A DNA stretch of 64,000 nucleotides from Blasia pusilla (lineage: Eukaryota; Marchantiophyta; Marchantiopsida; Blasiales). The translations under genes and the position numbers were made by a program. The notes beneath the pieces are model-generated. The model saw only the letters and a list, made by a program, of their open reading frames with translations, did no database searches and was not told the origin of the DNA. Shown piece after piece: positions 33,510 to 46,400 of the stretch (positions within the stretch are counted from its first letter, which is position 1; every line of letters starts with the position of its first letter). The stretch covers positions 36,270,001 through 36,334,000 of the forward strand of contig CM114273.1 in the NCBI GenBank assembly GCA_050084515.1. Reading direction: 5' to 3'.

Positions 33510-36500
33510 ATTAATTCTAGCCTCTGCCAACTAATCTCTCTGTTTTTTTTCCGATGCCCTTGGTGATCTTTCAAATAAGGACATAAAAGGGTTTAGGTGC
33601 AATCATCGTGTAGAGAAGAACTTGAGCTGAGAAGCTGGCTTCTGAGGTGTATCATAGTCTATATTTTGTGTATCGGCAGACTCTCTGTTTGGCGCCCACG
33701 CCAGTAAGGTTTTAATTTGAAGTTTAACCGGAATGGGGGGTTTGAAACAAGGTTTTCTCATGGAAATCGGGTTAGCCTTGCATGTAAGTGTGTCCTTTCC
33801 ATCTCAGAAATCATGTCCAGGAGACCAATGGAGGGAAGTAATGTCTAGGGCTTATGAACAAGATAATTGTGCCAAAGAGTTCAATTCCAGCTGTCTTCTA
33901 ATTTCAATTTCAGAGGATTGAGACATGTCACTCCTCGGAAGGACTTTCAGATGTTTATGTAAGGCTATATATGACTCTTATGTACATTAATTTGTTTGAT
34001 TAGAATCACCAAAGAAAATTTCCAAACTAATAGCTGAATTTAACAGTTAAGAACAAGCAGGTGAATGTTGCTAGAGTTCTGTCAGAAACTGGGTTATTGA
34101 CCAACGCATTGAACAAGCCCGGAGGCAGGGACATTTATTTGCCAAAAGTAAGGAAAGCCTGAAAAGAAAAGGGGGTGATGGGGAACCCATTGGGAGTACA
34201 AGAGAGGGGGATTCAAAGAGTTGAGTTCGGAAAGGTTATAAGAAAAGGGGGCATCTCGCTTATAGGCTCAATTCGTCGATGTAGATACAATATAGAAAGC
34301 AAGTGGTAGGAAGGCATGACTACCATTAAGTGGGCTTCTAGTGTGAGCGTCCCCCCACATCCAGATCTTGCCATGAAAGTCCACTGGCTTGGGCATGCAG
34401 CAAAGTGATGGAAATTTGTTGTCTACAACAAAGAATCACTGTAGTTAATGACAATCCACTTCCCTCTTGTGGATGGTGAGCGTAATGCGAAGGAACACGT
34501 CACCTTTTTCTCATAGTTCCATACAACTCTATGGCGAATGAATTGATGTCCCGTCGCTAAGTCGAATGCAGAGATGGGTTTTATTCATTATTGTCGTTGT
34601 TGTAGTTGCCACTCCATGTAGTAATCACTTTTGTGTCATCATTTGGGCTTGCATCTTCTTCCGGGTAGGGTTTGTCACCTCCAAGTGCCAAGTCAAATGA
34701 CTATGCTACTTAGTCCTTGCATCCTCTCAATTTTTGATTTGTTGAAATCATGCTATCTTGTCTTCTCAAATTGTCAAAGAGCCAATATCGTTGCGACAAC
34801 ATGCGAATTGTTGAAATGAAAATGGCATCCCAAGATTCAAGCAAAGGTTAGTCATAAATGGATCCTGGGAGCATCATCATAAACAGATTCATATTTTCCT
34901 ACTCCCATGAGCGTTTGTTGTTTTTGTTGTTCTTGATGATGTTGTGCTTGTCACTACCACTATAGAAGTCAATGCTTGCCCATGATGTTGTGGTGAGTTT
35001 AGGCAGTAAGTGAAGTGGGCAACACGGGATTGCGGCAAAAGCTCACCAAGAGGCAAATATAGAAAAGAGATTTATTCTCTTTGGCATATCCCGGAAGCGT
35101 CATCACCTTAAACTCCTCCCAAAGGGTGAAATGTACTTACGCGGACACATAACTCGCATCAGACAAATTTATATTCTAGGTCTCGAAAGTAAAATTAAGA
35201 AAAAGTAGGTGTAAGTAGAAACCAAGGAAAATGCATAATCTCCAGCGAAATTTTTACAACCTCTACACAATCCAAAATTTGAATGATTCGTGAACAACCA
35301 ACTAATGAAAATTGTACAAGAGATCATCTCTATTTGCCATCTGAATTTGGGAACGTTAAATATCACATTGAAGAAAGTAGTCCTTGACCTTACTTTCTCT
35401 TAAGTACAAGTAGACACAACAATGAGCAAAAGTTCAATGAAGGTTAATGACGTTGTACACCAAGAAGTTGGAGAGTTCAAAAAAATTCTTACATTAGAGC
35501 CTTTATTGTGAACATGAGGAGTAGGTTGTCCCTTTCTTTACAGACATACATAAATGAAAAATAAATGTAGTATCACTCAATAGAACTCAAGAAGTGAGTT
35601 GGCCTTGATTTAAGGATTGGTACGTATGATACTAAATGAATAATTTGTCATAAAAATTTAGGGTTTTTTTTCATGTTTCTACTTACATTTTCTGATTTAA
35701 TTTTCTCGAAGTGTTTCATTATTTAGGACTTTTTGTTTATATTCTAAGGTTTAAGATTTAAATTTTCATAGGTAGGTTTTATATTTCCTTCCTAGTCCAT
35801 TTTTCTTTAAATTCAGAGGAATTTAGTATAATATGTGATTTTAGGACTTGAGGTTTACTTCTTATGTTTTATGTTTTGCATTAGATGAACATATGAGGCG
35901 ATTGGAACCTCCATTTTCATAAGTAAAATTTTCTATTATGTACATTTTTTTATTTTTTAATGCAAATATACTTTTAACTTATATTTTAACTTCTGTTTGT
36001 TATTTTTTTTCCAAAAATTAATAACATTAAAAATCACCATAATCTTTTTCCTCGTATTTGTTATACTTGTACTGGTGTACAACTTGTGTTATGCTTGAGA
36101 GTCAAGGATTAACCATGCTATACAAAAATTCAAAATCTTTTCTTGCTGCATGTAGTTTGGGAAACATTTTCTTGCTGCCCAATTGCCATGTGTCAAACAT
36201 ACAGGTATTCGCAAATCAAGAAGGCACTCTCCAATAATAATATAGATTTTAGTTTATTATTAGTTCTTTTTTATCCACACTATGGTACATCGTACAACAT
36301 TCAATACACGGCAAATATGAACTTGTATTTTCAAATTTATGTTGGAGGGCATGTTTGACACCATATGTCAAACACAAACTTATCATAATGTAGAGGTAAT
36401 CCTCCCATAATAGTGTAGACTTAACAACATGGATAACAATAGTATTAGTTAAATTTGTAAATTTGTATAATAATTCAAATTTTTTTATTGAATTGGGATA

Positions 36501-37150
36501 GGCCCACCATCGTTTGAAACACACTACATATATCCTCAAATAAGTCCTTGTGCAGGAGAGTTTTCTCTCCATGATCACAATTGTAATGTTTGGCGCTTAC
36601 TTGTGTAGGACTCGAGCCATGTTCCAGATTAATTATGTTGAAAAAAAATCAATTTTTTCTCCTGAACCCGACGATATTTTCTTATTTCTCATAATATGAA
36701 AAACATTTTCTTGCTGCTTTTTACCACGCGCCAAACATCTGCATTTAAAAAAAAAAAAAAAGACACTCATAGTGTAGATTAATGGTAAAATGCTTATGAT
36801 ATGTGAGGCAGATAATAAGGGATATTTATTTGGAAAGGTGTTAAATTTTTGAGGAAACTAAAAGAATAGTTTAGGAGATTCAAATTAGTAAAATTTGACA
36901 ATTCCACTATTTTAGTTACGGCCTATTTTGCTCTTTCATATTGATAGTTTGTTCACATATATCCACGGGTCTGGTTAAAAAAAAAATTCAATCTTCCAAT
37001 TATGACACAAATAAAAATATTTTTTTGAAAGATACTTCTTTTCCAACCCTCGTAAACGAAAAATGAAAACACCGATAATCGTTTCATTTAAGATAGAATT
37101 TAAATTCATGGGTGGCAACCATCAACGAGGTTATCATCTTTTGTTACCCG
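33510..37150. other. intergenic region between TLS1 and SVP26
   Basis: The first few hundred bases probably include the TLS1 3' UTR. The rest is AT-rich and has no gene I can support. Between 36140 and 36790 a block with AACATTTTCTTGCTGC, GCCAAACAT-like and ACTC-TAGTGTAGA words recurs in diverged form (about 36160-36250, 36355-36425, 36695-36785), suggesting remnants of a dispersed element. Confidence 0.45.
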
Positions 37151-37489
37151 GTTCTTTGTTACGGCGAACTCCGATTGACACGCCCTAATAATGACGCGAC
37201 GGGGAGCGTCGCTGGAACGGGCAATAGTCGTTCATAGGGTTTCTCTCCGTTCTGGTCTGGTCTGGTTTGGTGAGGTGAGAGAGGAGCGAAACGAGAGAGA
37301 GGAGGTGGTTTCCATAGCGGATCGGTCGGTCTCGGAGCGCTCGAAGAAGAGGAGGACGAGGGCCGTCGCAATTCGGGATCGGTGGAATAGGTGGAATGGT
37401 ATGTATGGATCGAGGGCGACAGGGCGATCAGCAGCAGCAGCAGAGAGCTCGAGGTTGCAAGATCTAGGAGAAGCAGGCAGTCAGGAGCC
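37150..37489 (+). promoter_or_regulatory. SVP26 5' leader and proximal promoter region
   Basis: GC-rich leader with GA-rich blocks (GAGAGAGGAGG), a CAG run at 37430-37443 and CTCTAG-like words. It is the parent of the copies at 18985-19215 and 28637-28855. No canonical TATA box is visible. The boundary between promoter and leader cannot be set from sequence alone. Confidence 0.4.
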
Positions 37490-40400
37490 ATGACTGCAGC
37501 TCCGCTGGTGGTATATGCGGGGTTTTATCTATTTCTCGTCTTCTTTGCGGTCTGTCTCGGTGAGTGAGGGCGCCTGATGCTCGCGTGATGGACAGATCGT
37601 CGCTGTTTGGGATTGGATGCGTGCGTTTTTCGGTCCAGGTTTCTCATCGATGTGATGTAAGGTTGGATGCCTGGAGAGTTGGGAAATGAGAGGTTTCGTT
37701 TAGGTGTGGTCGGGGCTGCGACGCGCAAGCGTTTGGATTTTTTTCTGTCCCGCTGAGATGAATTTGCGCGCTACATGCGTGATTAAGGCAGGGAGTCGAC
37801 GTGGTCTTGGGAGGTTTTGGTCGCATTGTGGATGCATTTGTGTTGTTGGCGAATTCCGTATTTGTAGCGTTTTTATGCATGTGTCATACGAAGCGAATTC
37901 GAATGTCTGAGCGAGAATGAGCCGTGAAACGGTTCTGCCATTTCTATTGAGAAAGCAAGATTCGAAAAATTTCCAGCTGAATTCGGTCCCTTCGATTTAT
38001 ACCTCCCCCCCAGCTACCGGAGCGATTCCGAGCCTGCTCTCTGTCTAGGTCTTATCGAATCCGAACCTTGAACTGGATGTCTTACCACTCGGGAGGATCT
38101 GGTGGGCACAGCGCTGTCCATACAGTCTATTTGCGTCAGATTCATGATACCAGCGTCCTACGTTTGTGATGCAGCGACTGGTCTTTATTATGTAGCGGAG
38201 CTCGTCGAGGAGTACACTAGATTGACTCGCCGCATCATCAGTTATACCATCAAGGTCTGTATTTAGCAGCTTACGAATGTGATCGGCAAACGAATTCTGG
38301 TATTTCGAGTTGCCACTTTTGGACAGGAAGAGCGCAGTTTGCTGTAAACACTACTTCGATAATTGGTACCTGAATGCTATGGAGGCTCAGCGTTTTCGTT
38401 GCTTTAGTCTTGTGCAAACAAGTAAGAGATACTAATCGGTTGTCTTGGTCTGCAGGTTGTCATCGGCATTCACTTGGTACTCTTAGTCTGGGATCGTCTG
38501 CCAATCTTATGTATAGCGTTCGGTGTTGGTGCACATGTGTTCTACTATCGATTGCTCAAGACCTTCCCATATATCACCCTCACTTCTTGCGATTTTATTG
38601 GCAGTGTTAGTAAGTTTCAACTACACTTTTAAGCTTATCACGTTTCTTATACCTCTTCCTGAATTTTTTGCTTTCCTATTTGCAGTGCTGCGAGTCCAAT
38701 GAAATATAGCAGTGACAAAATGAAAATGTTTGTTCAAATTGATTCAAAGGCCTCTACATTGGATTAGGATGCTGTGAGGTTCATGGTCTAGCTACAATTG
38801 TCTTTTACTTCATCAAAGACAATTGTAGCAAATACTCTGGTCTATGAGGTTTATTGGGTGGCCGGTGGCTTGCCTCATACAATCGATAGATTTTCATCTG
38901 GTTTTTTAATCAAGAGTGCAGGTGAAAGGTTTGGGGTGTTTTCTTTATTTGGATCAAAGTTGCTCCACATCAAGCTTAATAGCGTTGTTCACTCCAACAG
39001 GCAATTAGAAACTTGCACCATGACATAGAATCGACCAGATTTGTGATTTGTGAGAGCGCTGATCCTGGACTGGTTTGTATCAGGTCTTCTTGTTGCCAGC
39101 CACTTGGCATGGTTCCAGTTCTTTCTGCGAGACCCACGGTGTACATATGTCAGCATAGAATGGATGCTGGGATTCATGCTCATCGTGATGTGGATTGTGC
39201 CATTTGCATTCTTCATCTCCTTAGCTGCAAATGAAAGTGTTCTTCCAGGTGGAGGAAGTTCATATCAAGGATATGTCCGCGTTGGTAAGTGCATGAAATA
39301 TGGCCGAGGTCTTGATATTTTACTACAAATACCGAATTCTTAGGATCTATACTTAGTAGTTGTATGACATTGGAGAATGGAGGCAGTCAAACTGAATTGG
39401 AAGCATAGCAACACATTCAGGGGCGTTCCCAACTTCCCAGAGAAATAAATGGCCTTGAAGAGCTTAGGGTGGGCTACCTGAGAAAGAATTTATATCAATA
39501 GAGGGACTGTGGATAGGATTTATGCAATTAGATGATTGTGTGTTGTGGTTATGAGGTCTCCCCTGGAGTTGCCTTTTGTCAGATATCGTGCCTGTACCAA
39601 AAGTTACTGTTGGTGAGGGTTGGATCAAATGTTAGCTACACGCAGGAGAGTGTAAATCCTTGGCCCAGTTACGAGTGGATAGTAATGGTGGACCAGATTC
39701 CAAGGTTGCAGAAATGGTTTACAGACTGTAGTCATTGGTTAGTGCCTGTTGTAGCCTTGCAACCATAGACCCCGCACTCTGGTTGGATGGTGCTTGAGAC
39801 TGGGATGGGTGTAGAGAGAGGAGGAAGTGAAGAAGGTATCATATGAGAGGAGGGAGACCCTCTCATAGAGTGTGGGTGCTGACCAAACAATGTGTTGGTG
39901 CGGAGCTTCCAGGTGTCAACCAGGAAGCTCTTCACCACACCACCTACTTTCCCTGATTGGGATCCTAATTACTTACCAGTGCAGCAGCTTTGGCAATGAA
40001 TCTAGGCTGCTGACAGTGTTGAACAATTCTGGCGTTATCAGCTTAGCAATATCAACATATGCTCTTGCTCTGTGTGTTGTGAATTTTGTGCAGGAGACCA
40101 AGTAGTGACTAGAGGTTTCATCCCCATCATCACACAAGGCGCAAGAGTTTAGTTGTGTTCCCATCCTGGTTTTCTTATGGTTCAAGGGGATTGCCGGTCC
40201 TAAACTTGAACTTAAGGGGGGTTTCCAAGCAAGGGGTTCCCCGCAAATAGTTCTCCAGTTCTGCCTGTTCAGGTTTACAATGAGATGTGCTTTGAGCTGC
40301 TTATCAATATCTGATTAGCTTCTTTTGTGCAGATGCGGAGACATCACATCCATCGCACATGGGTGCCAGCAAGAAGACGCGGGGCTCACTTTTGACATGT

Positions 40401-40505
40401 CTTAACTTTCTGCGGAAGAAGAAGGATGAGGTCCTTCCCCAAGTAACATCACGACTTCCACCTCAGTACCTTGGTCATGGTCATAGCACTGGCAAGACAT
40501 ACTAG
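37490..40505 (+). CDS. SVP26: SVP26/TEX261-family ER export adaptor, 5 exons, 225 aa
   Basis: Proteins of this family (yeast Svp26/Erv26, animal TEX261) are small multi-pass membrane proteins that load Golgi enzymes into COPII vesicles at the ER. Exons: 37490-37559, 38175-38254, 38456-38609, 39084-39284, 40333-40505 (TAG). All introns are GT-AG and the phases close. Family blocks: ATGLYYVAELVEEYT (residues 24-38, matching the AAGLYYLAELIEEYT signature), LLKTFPYITLTSCDFI (85-100), HLAWFQFF (108-115) and MWIVPFAFFISLAANESVLP (140-159). Hydrophobic segments at about 5-25, 51-66, 68-82, 95-117 and 128-153 predict about four or five membrane passes. The C-terminus is basic (KKTRGSLLTCLNFLRKKK) and cytosolic by analogy. 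Yeast Svp26 is 228 aa. The start is the first Met before the first membrane segment. Intron 4 holds a LINE piece. Confidence 0.93.
39725..40300 (-). mobile_element. LINE 3' fragment inside SVP26 intron 4
   Basis: Opposite to the host gene, this piece matches the tail of the LINE at 57117-60020. It holds the zf-RVT zinc finger CALCDDGDETSSHYLVSC (near 40120), the DSLP-K and SFLVDTWKL blocks, and the non-coding end around CGGGGTCTATGG-TGCAAGGCT. It is 5'-truncated, as usual for LINEs. It lies wholly inside the intron, so it should be removed by splicing. Confidence 0.85.
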
Positions 40506-41396
40506 GCTTCTGTATGGCCACAATTCCTGTCCATATGATCACCAAGCACTGAAAGCTGTACAGCAAGCTGTCGTCAGGGGATTTATATGTTTCTGAAGGA
40601 AAGGCATGATCACACACGAATTGAAGAAAGTAGATATGCGATTTTGCCTCTGTATAGTGCCACTCAATTGTGGACACAATAGCTTCTAGCAGCTTTCATT
40701 GATGAAGATGTCTTTGGGTATGTACAATTGATAATTTTTACTTATGTCTTCCCATGGCTTACCATGCGCAAATTGTATAATCTCAGTTAAGAATTCCGCT
40801 CGCCAAAATCAAAGAGACCCATGAATTGATGAAATCAGTGTATGAAAATGGTTACTCCATAAACTGAGTTCTCCAGATGGAGTCCTAGGATAATCTGTTG
40901 ATTTGTCAGTTCATCTTGAACGTGTGAATTTTGTTTGCAAGGTAGCATCCAAACCTCGTCTTTGTTGATTACGTTCTGTCTGTTATAGCAGACTGTTGGT
41001 GCACTTGTCAAGATCCTATTAACGATCTTGCTAGCAGTCCTAAATTCTGCAGGAATTTGTCCATGATTCCAAGCCAAGTGAGTCGAGTGTGTGAATGATG
41101 CGCCTCTCTGGTGGAAACTCCATCCTGGTTGACACTTGATTATTACTGACTCTTTATTATTCACGACTGGGAAGGAACGAGAAGACATTAGCTACTCTTT
41201 TCGGTTCATGAGGTATAGCCATTAATGTATCAGTTGCCTTCTTTCCACACCGATTCTGTCATAGTTTCAGGTGAGACAGTAGGTAAGGAAAGAGAGATAT
41301 ATAGGGATGTGTATTGGTGTTTGTCCCCATCTTGGGTTTTCCCTTCCTCCTCCTCTCTGGCCAGAGTTGGGGAACTTGTTCCAAAGTCTTGAGTTG
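40506..41396. other. SVP26 downstream region, no gene seen
   Basis: This follows the SVP26 stop codon and probably starts with its 3' UTR. I see no further coding exons or recognisable repeats up to the palindrome at 41397. Confidence 0.4.
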
Positions 41397-41446
41397 AATT
41401 TATCTGCTGCTGTCTTTACAAATGTAAAGACAGCAGCAGATAAATT
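41397..41446. repeat. perfect 24-bp foldback palindrome
   Basis: The left arm 41397-41420 and right arm 41423-41446 are perfect reverse complements with a 2-base AA loop. The arms contain CTGCTGCTGTC and GACAGCAGCAG. Confidence 0.95.
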
Positions 41447-41789
41447 GGGTTGTACGAAACGGAAGCATTTAGTATGAGTAGTATCAGAATGCAAGGACAA
41501 CATGAAATTTTGTCCATGAAATTTTACTTTGTTAACAATTGCTCAAATTGACATAGCCAGAGGGTCAAACCTTCCCTCCATAGCGCTGGCTCTCGTGGCC
41601 AGTGTTATCAGGTCAACACTGCCTACTTCATTCCGTGTTATCTTTGATGATATCTCTTCACGCAACACTGCATTTTCTCCATGGAGTGGGTGTTCGTTAG
41701 CACTGCATGCCCTGTAAACCTGCCACTTTAGGCATAACAAGAGTCTTAATCGGTGATAACAGGTGTCTTAACGGGTGACGTGCCCTTTC

Positions 41790-41819
41790 ACCCGTGTATA
41801 GTACGGGTAATATACTAGT
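41790..41819 (+). mobile_element. Helitron-type 3' terminus of a second family
   Basis: ACCCGT-GTATAGT-ACGGGT forms a 6-bp GC-rich hairpin (41790-41808). It is followed by AATATACTAG ending at 41818 and T at 41819. This is the classical hairpin plus CTRR arrangement. I could not locate the matching 5' end, so the element's length is unknown; it is presumably non-autonomous. Confidence 0.65.
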
Positions 41820-43254
41820 AATTTTAAACAAACCTTCACAAGAAAAATAGGCCCGTAGGAGTACGGAAGATCCACTTTCACCATGGAAGTGAAGTGTTAG
41901 TCGTCAGATCTTTGGCGGTTGCCTTTTCTAATTTTGGATACATGCATTGATCACTGATCTATATACAAACTCCCTCCCCATAGTGTGAGGGGATACAAGC
42001 CCAAACCTCCATGGGAATGCCCATGTTGAACACAAGTTATAGAAGTTTATGTCAACGCACATAACAATGGGGCATATGAGAAAATTAATAACAAAGGGGC
42101 ATATGAGAAAATTAAGAGATGGATGGCCAATTAATGTCAAAGCATCCCCAAAAAATAGAATAGTGTATGCTTCTTTCCAAAGAATAACGTATGCTTTCCG
42201 GGCCGTTTGGGACCTTCGCGTAGTTTTTCGGCTCAATGGTGGCCGTCGCATAGTTTTTCGGCTCTTGACTCTTTGAATCCCCTTTTCAATTAAGGATGGA
42301 TTTTAATCACCGCTTTCCCATTTGCAAAGATGAGTACTACTTACTAGCTTCCACGTCATCAATATTTAGGAGTGGATGATGCGGGCGAATAGTTAGGCTA
42401 ATCATATGTGCGTGGAAAAGAGTAGAATAAAATAATATTACTTTGTTTCTGACTTGTGTGTTGAGGTTGAGTCCGATCCTCCGTGGACTTTCTATGTCCG
42501 TGTGACTCCACTGCTCCAGTCTCGAAAGGTTCGTGCTTTCCGTCCGGGGCCAGCATCCAAATTTGCCGTTACCCATTGTTGCAACTGAAGCATACGGATG
42601 TCCGTGGACGATGTTTCCGCCAGTCCGCCGAAGTTTTAACCGTTTCCGTAACGTCCATTTCAGTCGGCAGGCGTCGCTCGCAGGGTCCATATCAGTTGAC
42701 CGGCAGAACGTTACGACGTGGACCACTGGTCCTTGTGGGCCAAGATGCGACACGCTCCGTGGGTCAGTGACATAATTCGCGTGGTGGAGAATATTCTCGC
42801 TGGGATGCTGTGCGCGCTGTGTGTCTGTCTGTCTGTCGGTCGGGACCGGCGATGAAATACCGCTGGGGCCGCGGCGGTATGACAGAGGACTGTGGGTTCG
42901 CCAAACTACCGGTTGCCGGTCTTAAAACAGCCGTTTCAGTTGACAAGGACGGTATCCTTCATAATAGATTGGTTTATATGCGGGTATTAAAAACGAGTAC
43001 ATGCATTGGTAAGAAAATCAGGTCAATTTTGTATAAACTCTAAAATTATTTGAAAATAAATAAGATACATAGATTTTTAACCCATTTCAATTCGAAACAT
43101 TATTGTAACCGCCCTTTGAGAGGGGTGGGAGAGAAAATGCTTGATAGGCGCGTGTAGAGGGAAAAAAAAAGTAAGAAAAGGTTGTAAGAGGAATTGCCTT
43201 GGAGCGTAAATATACCAGTAACAAGAATCGCCTTGGAGTGTATGTATACCTGGA
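41820..43254. other. unassigned region, GC-rich in part
   Basis: 42480-42940 is GC- and CpG-rich and includes TGTCTGTCTGTCTGTCGG (42820-42840). A short direct repeat with GGGGCATATGAGAAAATTAA occurs at 42069 and 42096. Another, CGTAGTTTTTCGGCTC / CATAGTTTTTCGGCTC, is at 42219 and 42247. No gene is supported. Confidence 0.4.
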
Positions 43255-43316
43255 ATGCATCAAGTATACATACCACCACGAGCGGAGGCTCGTGGTGGTA
43301 TGTATACTTGATGCAT
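43255..43316. repeat. perfect 29-bp foldback palindrome
   Basis: Arms 43255-43283 and 43288-43316 are perfect reverse complements around a GGAG loop. Half-arms contain AAGTATACATACCACCACG and its complement. Confidence 0.95.
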
Positions 43317-43454
43317 CTCGACAAAAGAATGTAGGGGAGGAAGAATCATAATAGATTGGTTTCTCATTCACACATGTTAAGTTTGGAGTGCGGGGAAATT
43401 TCTTTTCTAGGTAGACTCTCAACTCTATAAAAGACAAAAGAAACCTTGGAGTGT

Positions 43455-44180
<726 letters not shown>

Positions 44181-44189
44181 ACTAGAAGA

Positions 44190-44440
44190 AAACTATGGTT
44201 TTTATGACTTGACTTAGAATGACTTATGCACAAAATGTATAACTCTATTGGTTCAGTCATTTTTATGACTTGGAAAACCAAATCACTCATAATATAACCA
44301 CTCAAATAGCTTTAGAAATGACTTAATCATGTTCTAGTCGTATCTCGTGACTCATTTAGTAGTCTGAATCATTTTCTCACGCACGTATGCTAGGAAACAT
44401 AATTTCGAGAATATTAAATGAATTTTTTTTGATATGCCCA
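44190..44440. repeat. dispersed AT-rich repeat, also at 50750-50960
   Basis: Shared words are AAATGACTT-GTCAT, CATGACTCA, TTTAAATCATTTT-like, and TAGGAAACATAATTTC / TATGGAATAAAATTATTT. The class is unknown; the copies are diverged. Confidence 0.5.
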
Positions 44441-44689
44441 CAAAACCAGCCTTAGGAGGTACAATGAAAAGATGTCATTAAAATATGAATATTAATTAAT
44501 TAATTACAAAATCCCTTGGATAATTAATAAAGAAATCCACACAATGTTGTAAATTTTCTATCACTTAATAGGTCATCTAGAATATGGAATAATTTCAACA
44601 CATAATATTAACAATATAAGTAGTGTTTAATCTAGTCATAAATAGGTATTAAACCTAATATCCAAACATCCATAAGTCATGTAATTTTT

Positions 44690-46400
44690 CACAAAGATGG
44701 GACTCAATGCGGAGATCCTAGATTATTTTTTTCCCATGGCATGTGAAATTAGGGTTTTAGGCTTGATGAAATTTCTCAAGGTGAATGCACAATGTGAAAT
44801 TAGGATGGCATGTGAAACCTCCAAAGACGGAGTAAAAAATAGAAGATGATTCTCATGATTGGTAATTTTCAATCCAAATTTGAAATGGAAAAGCAAGATC
44901 GGAGCATCCAATGTGGGAAGATACAATCCACTGGAAATGTCGCCAAGAATGGTAACTCTGCATCATAAGAGGCCACAAGTGGAGTCTTGGTGACTCAAAA
45001 ACTATGAAACTTTTCTAGGACATGTGAAATTAGGATTAGAGGCATGGTGGATTTTTCCAAGGTGATTGCAGCTCCAAGAAGGGAGTAAAAAATAGAAGAT
45101 GGTTCCGGTGATTGGTATTTTAAAATCCAAAACGGAAATCGAAAAGCCAGATCGGAAGTGTTCAAGTGGTTTAAAAGGGTGTTATACTTGTCCTAGCGGA
45201 TGTTGAGCTCCATCCAACGGTGGGAGGAGGTGTTTAGGTATAACAAATGTAAATATTAACAACACTAACCAGAATTACTCCTGGAGGGCCGTAGTTCTTC
45301 GTCTCCATTCAACATTTTGGCAAAACTTCACCCATGGTCATCCATAAATCGTGAAAATTTTCAAGGTGATGGAACTCCGTGCGCAAAGCCTGGATCATTT
45401 TTTTTCAGAGGATTTGGAGGTTTTGTGACGGATTTAAAAATGCACAATGAAAGAGGGAATCTGAATTTTTATCTATTGCTATGGGGCCAATTGGCAAGAT
45501 CTGAACCGTCGATACTCTTCAAAAGCATGTTTCCCATCAGCTAGAGAAGTAGAAGGACCATCCAATGGTAGGAAGATACAACTCAATGGAGATGTTGGCA
45601 AGAATGGTAACTCGGCATCATAAGAGGCCACAAGTGGAGTCCTTGTGACTCAAAAATCCTGAAACTTTTCCAGGGAATGTAAAATTAGGGTTGGAGGCCT
45701 GGTGGATTTTTTCAAGGTGAATGCAATTCCAAGAAGGGAGTAAAAAATAGAAGGTGGTTCCAGTGATTCGTATTTTTAAATCCAAATTGAAAATTGAAAA
45801 GCCAGATCGGAACCGTTCAAGTGGTTTAAAAGGGTGTTATACTTGTCCTAGTGGACGTCGAGCTCCATCCAACGATGGGAGGAGGTGTTTAGGTATAACA
45901 AACGTAAACATTAACAACACCAACAAGAATCCTTCTTGAAGGGCCGTAGTACTTTGTCTCGACTCAACATTTTGGCAAAACTTCACCCGTGGTCATCCAT
46001 AAATCTTGAAAATTTTTAGGTGATGGAACTTTGTGCACAAAGCCTTGATCATTTTGTTTCAGAGATTTGGAGGTTCTATGACGGATTTAAAAATGCACAA
46101 TGAAAGAGGGAATCTGAATTTTTATCTGTTGCTATGTGACCAATTGGCAAGATCTGAACCGTTCATACTCTTCAAAAGCATGTTTCCCATCATTGAGAGA
46201 AGTATGAGGGCCATCCAATGGTGGTAGGATACAACTCAATGGAGATGTCGCCAAGAACGATAACTCGGCATCATAAAAGGCCACAAGTGGAGTCCTAAGG
46301 ACTAGTAAAGCCTGAAACTTCTCCTAGGCATGTGAAATTAGGGTTCTAGGCTTGGTAAATTTATTCAGGATGAATGGAGCTCCTAGGAGGGAGTGAAAAA
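44690..46400. repeat. tandem array, about 655-bp unit, roughly 2.6 copies
   Basis: Markers such as GAAGATACAA-TCA-TGGA recur at about 44917, 45571 and 46226, and AAGAGGGAATCTGAATTTTT at 45451 and 46104, giving a period of 653-656 bp. Each unit carries CATCATAAGAGGCCACAAGT, GTGAAATTAGGGTT, GGGTGTTATACTTGTCCTAG and TTTGGCAAAACTTCACCC. The first unit has an internal deletion. Short open frames in it repeat with the unit and are not supported as genes. Confidence 0.9.
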
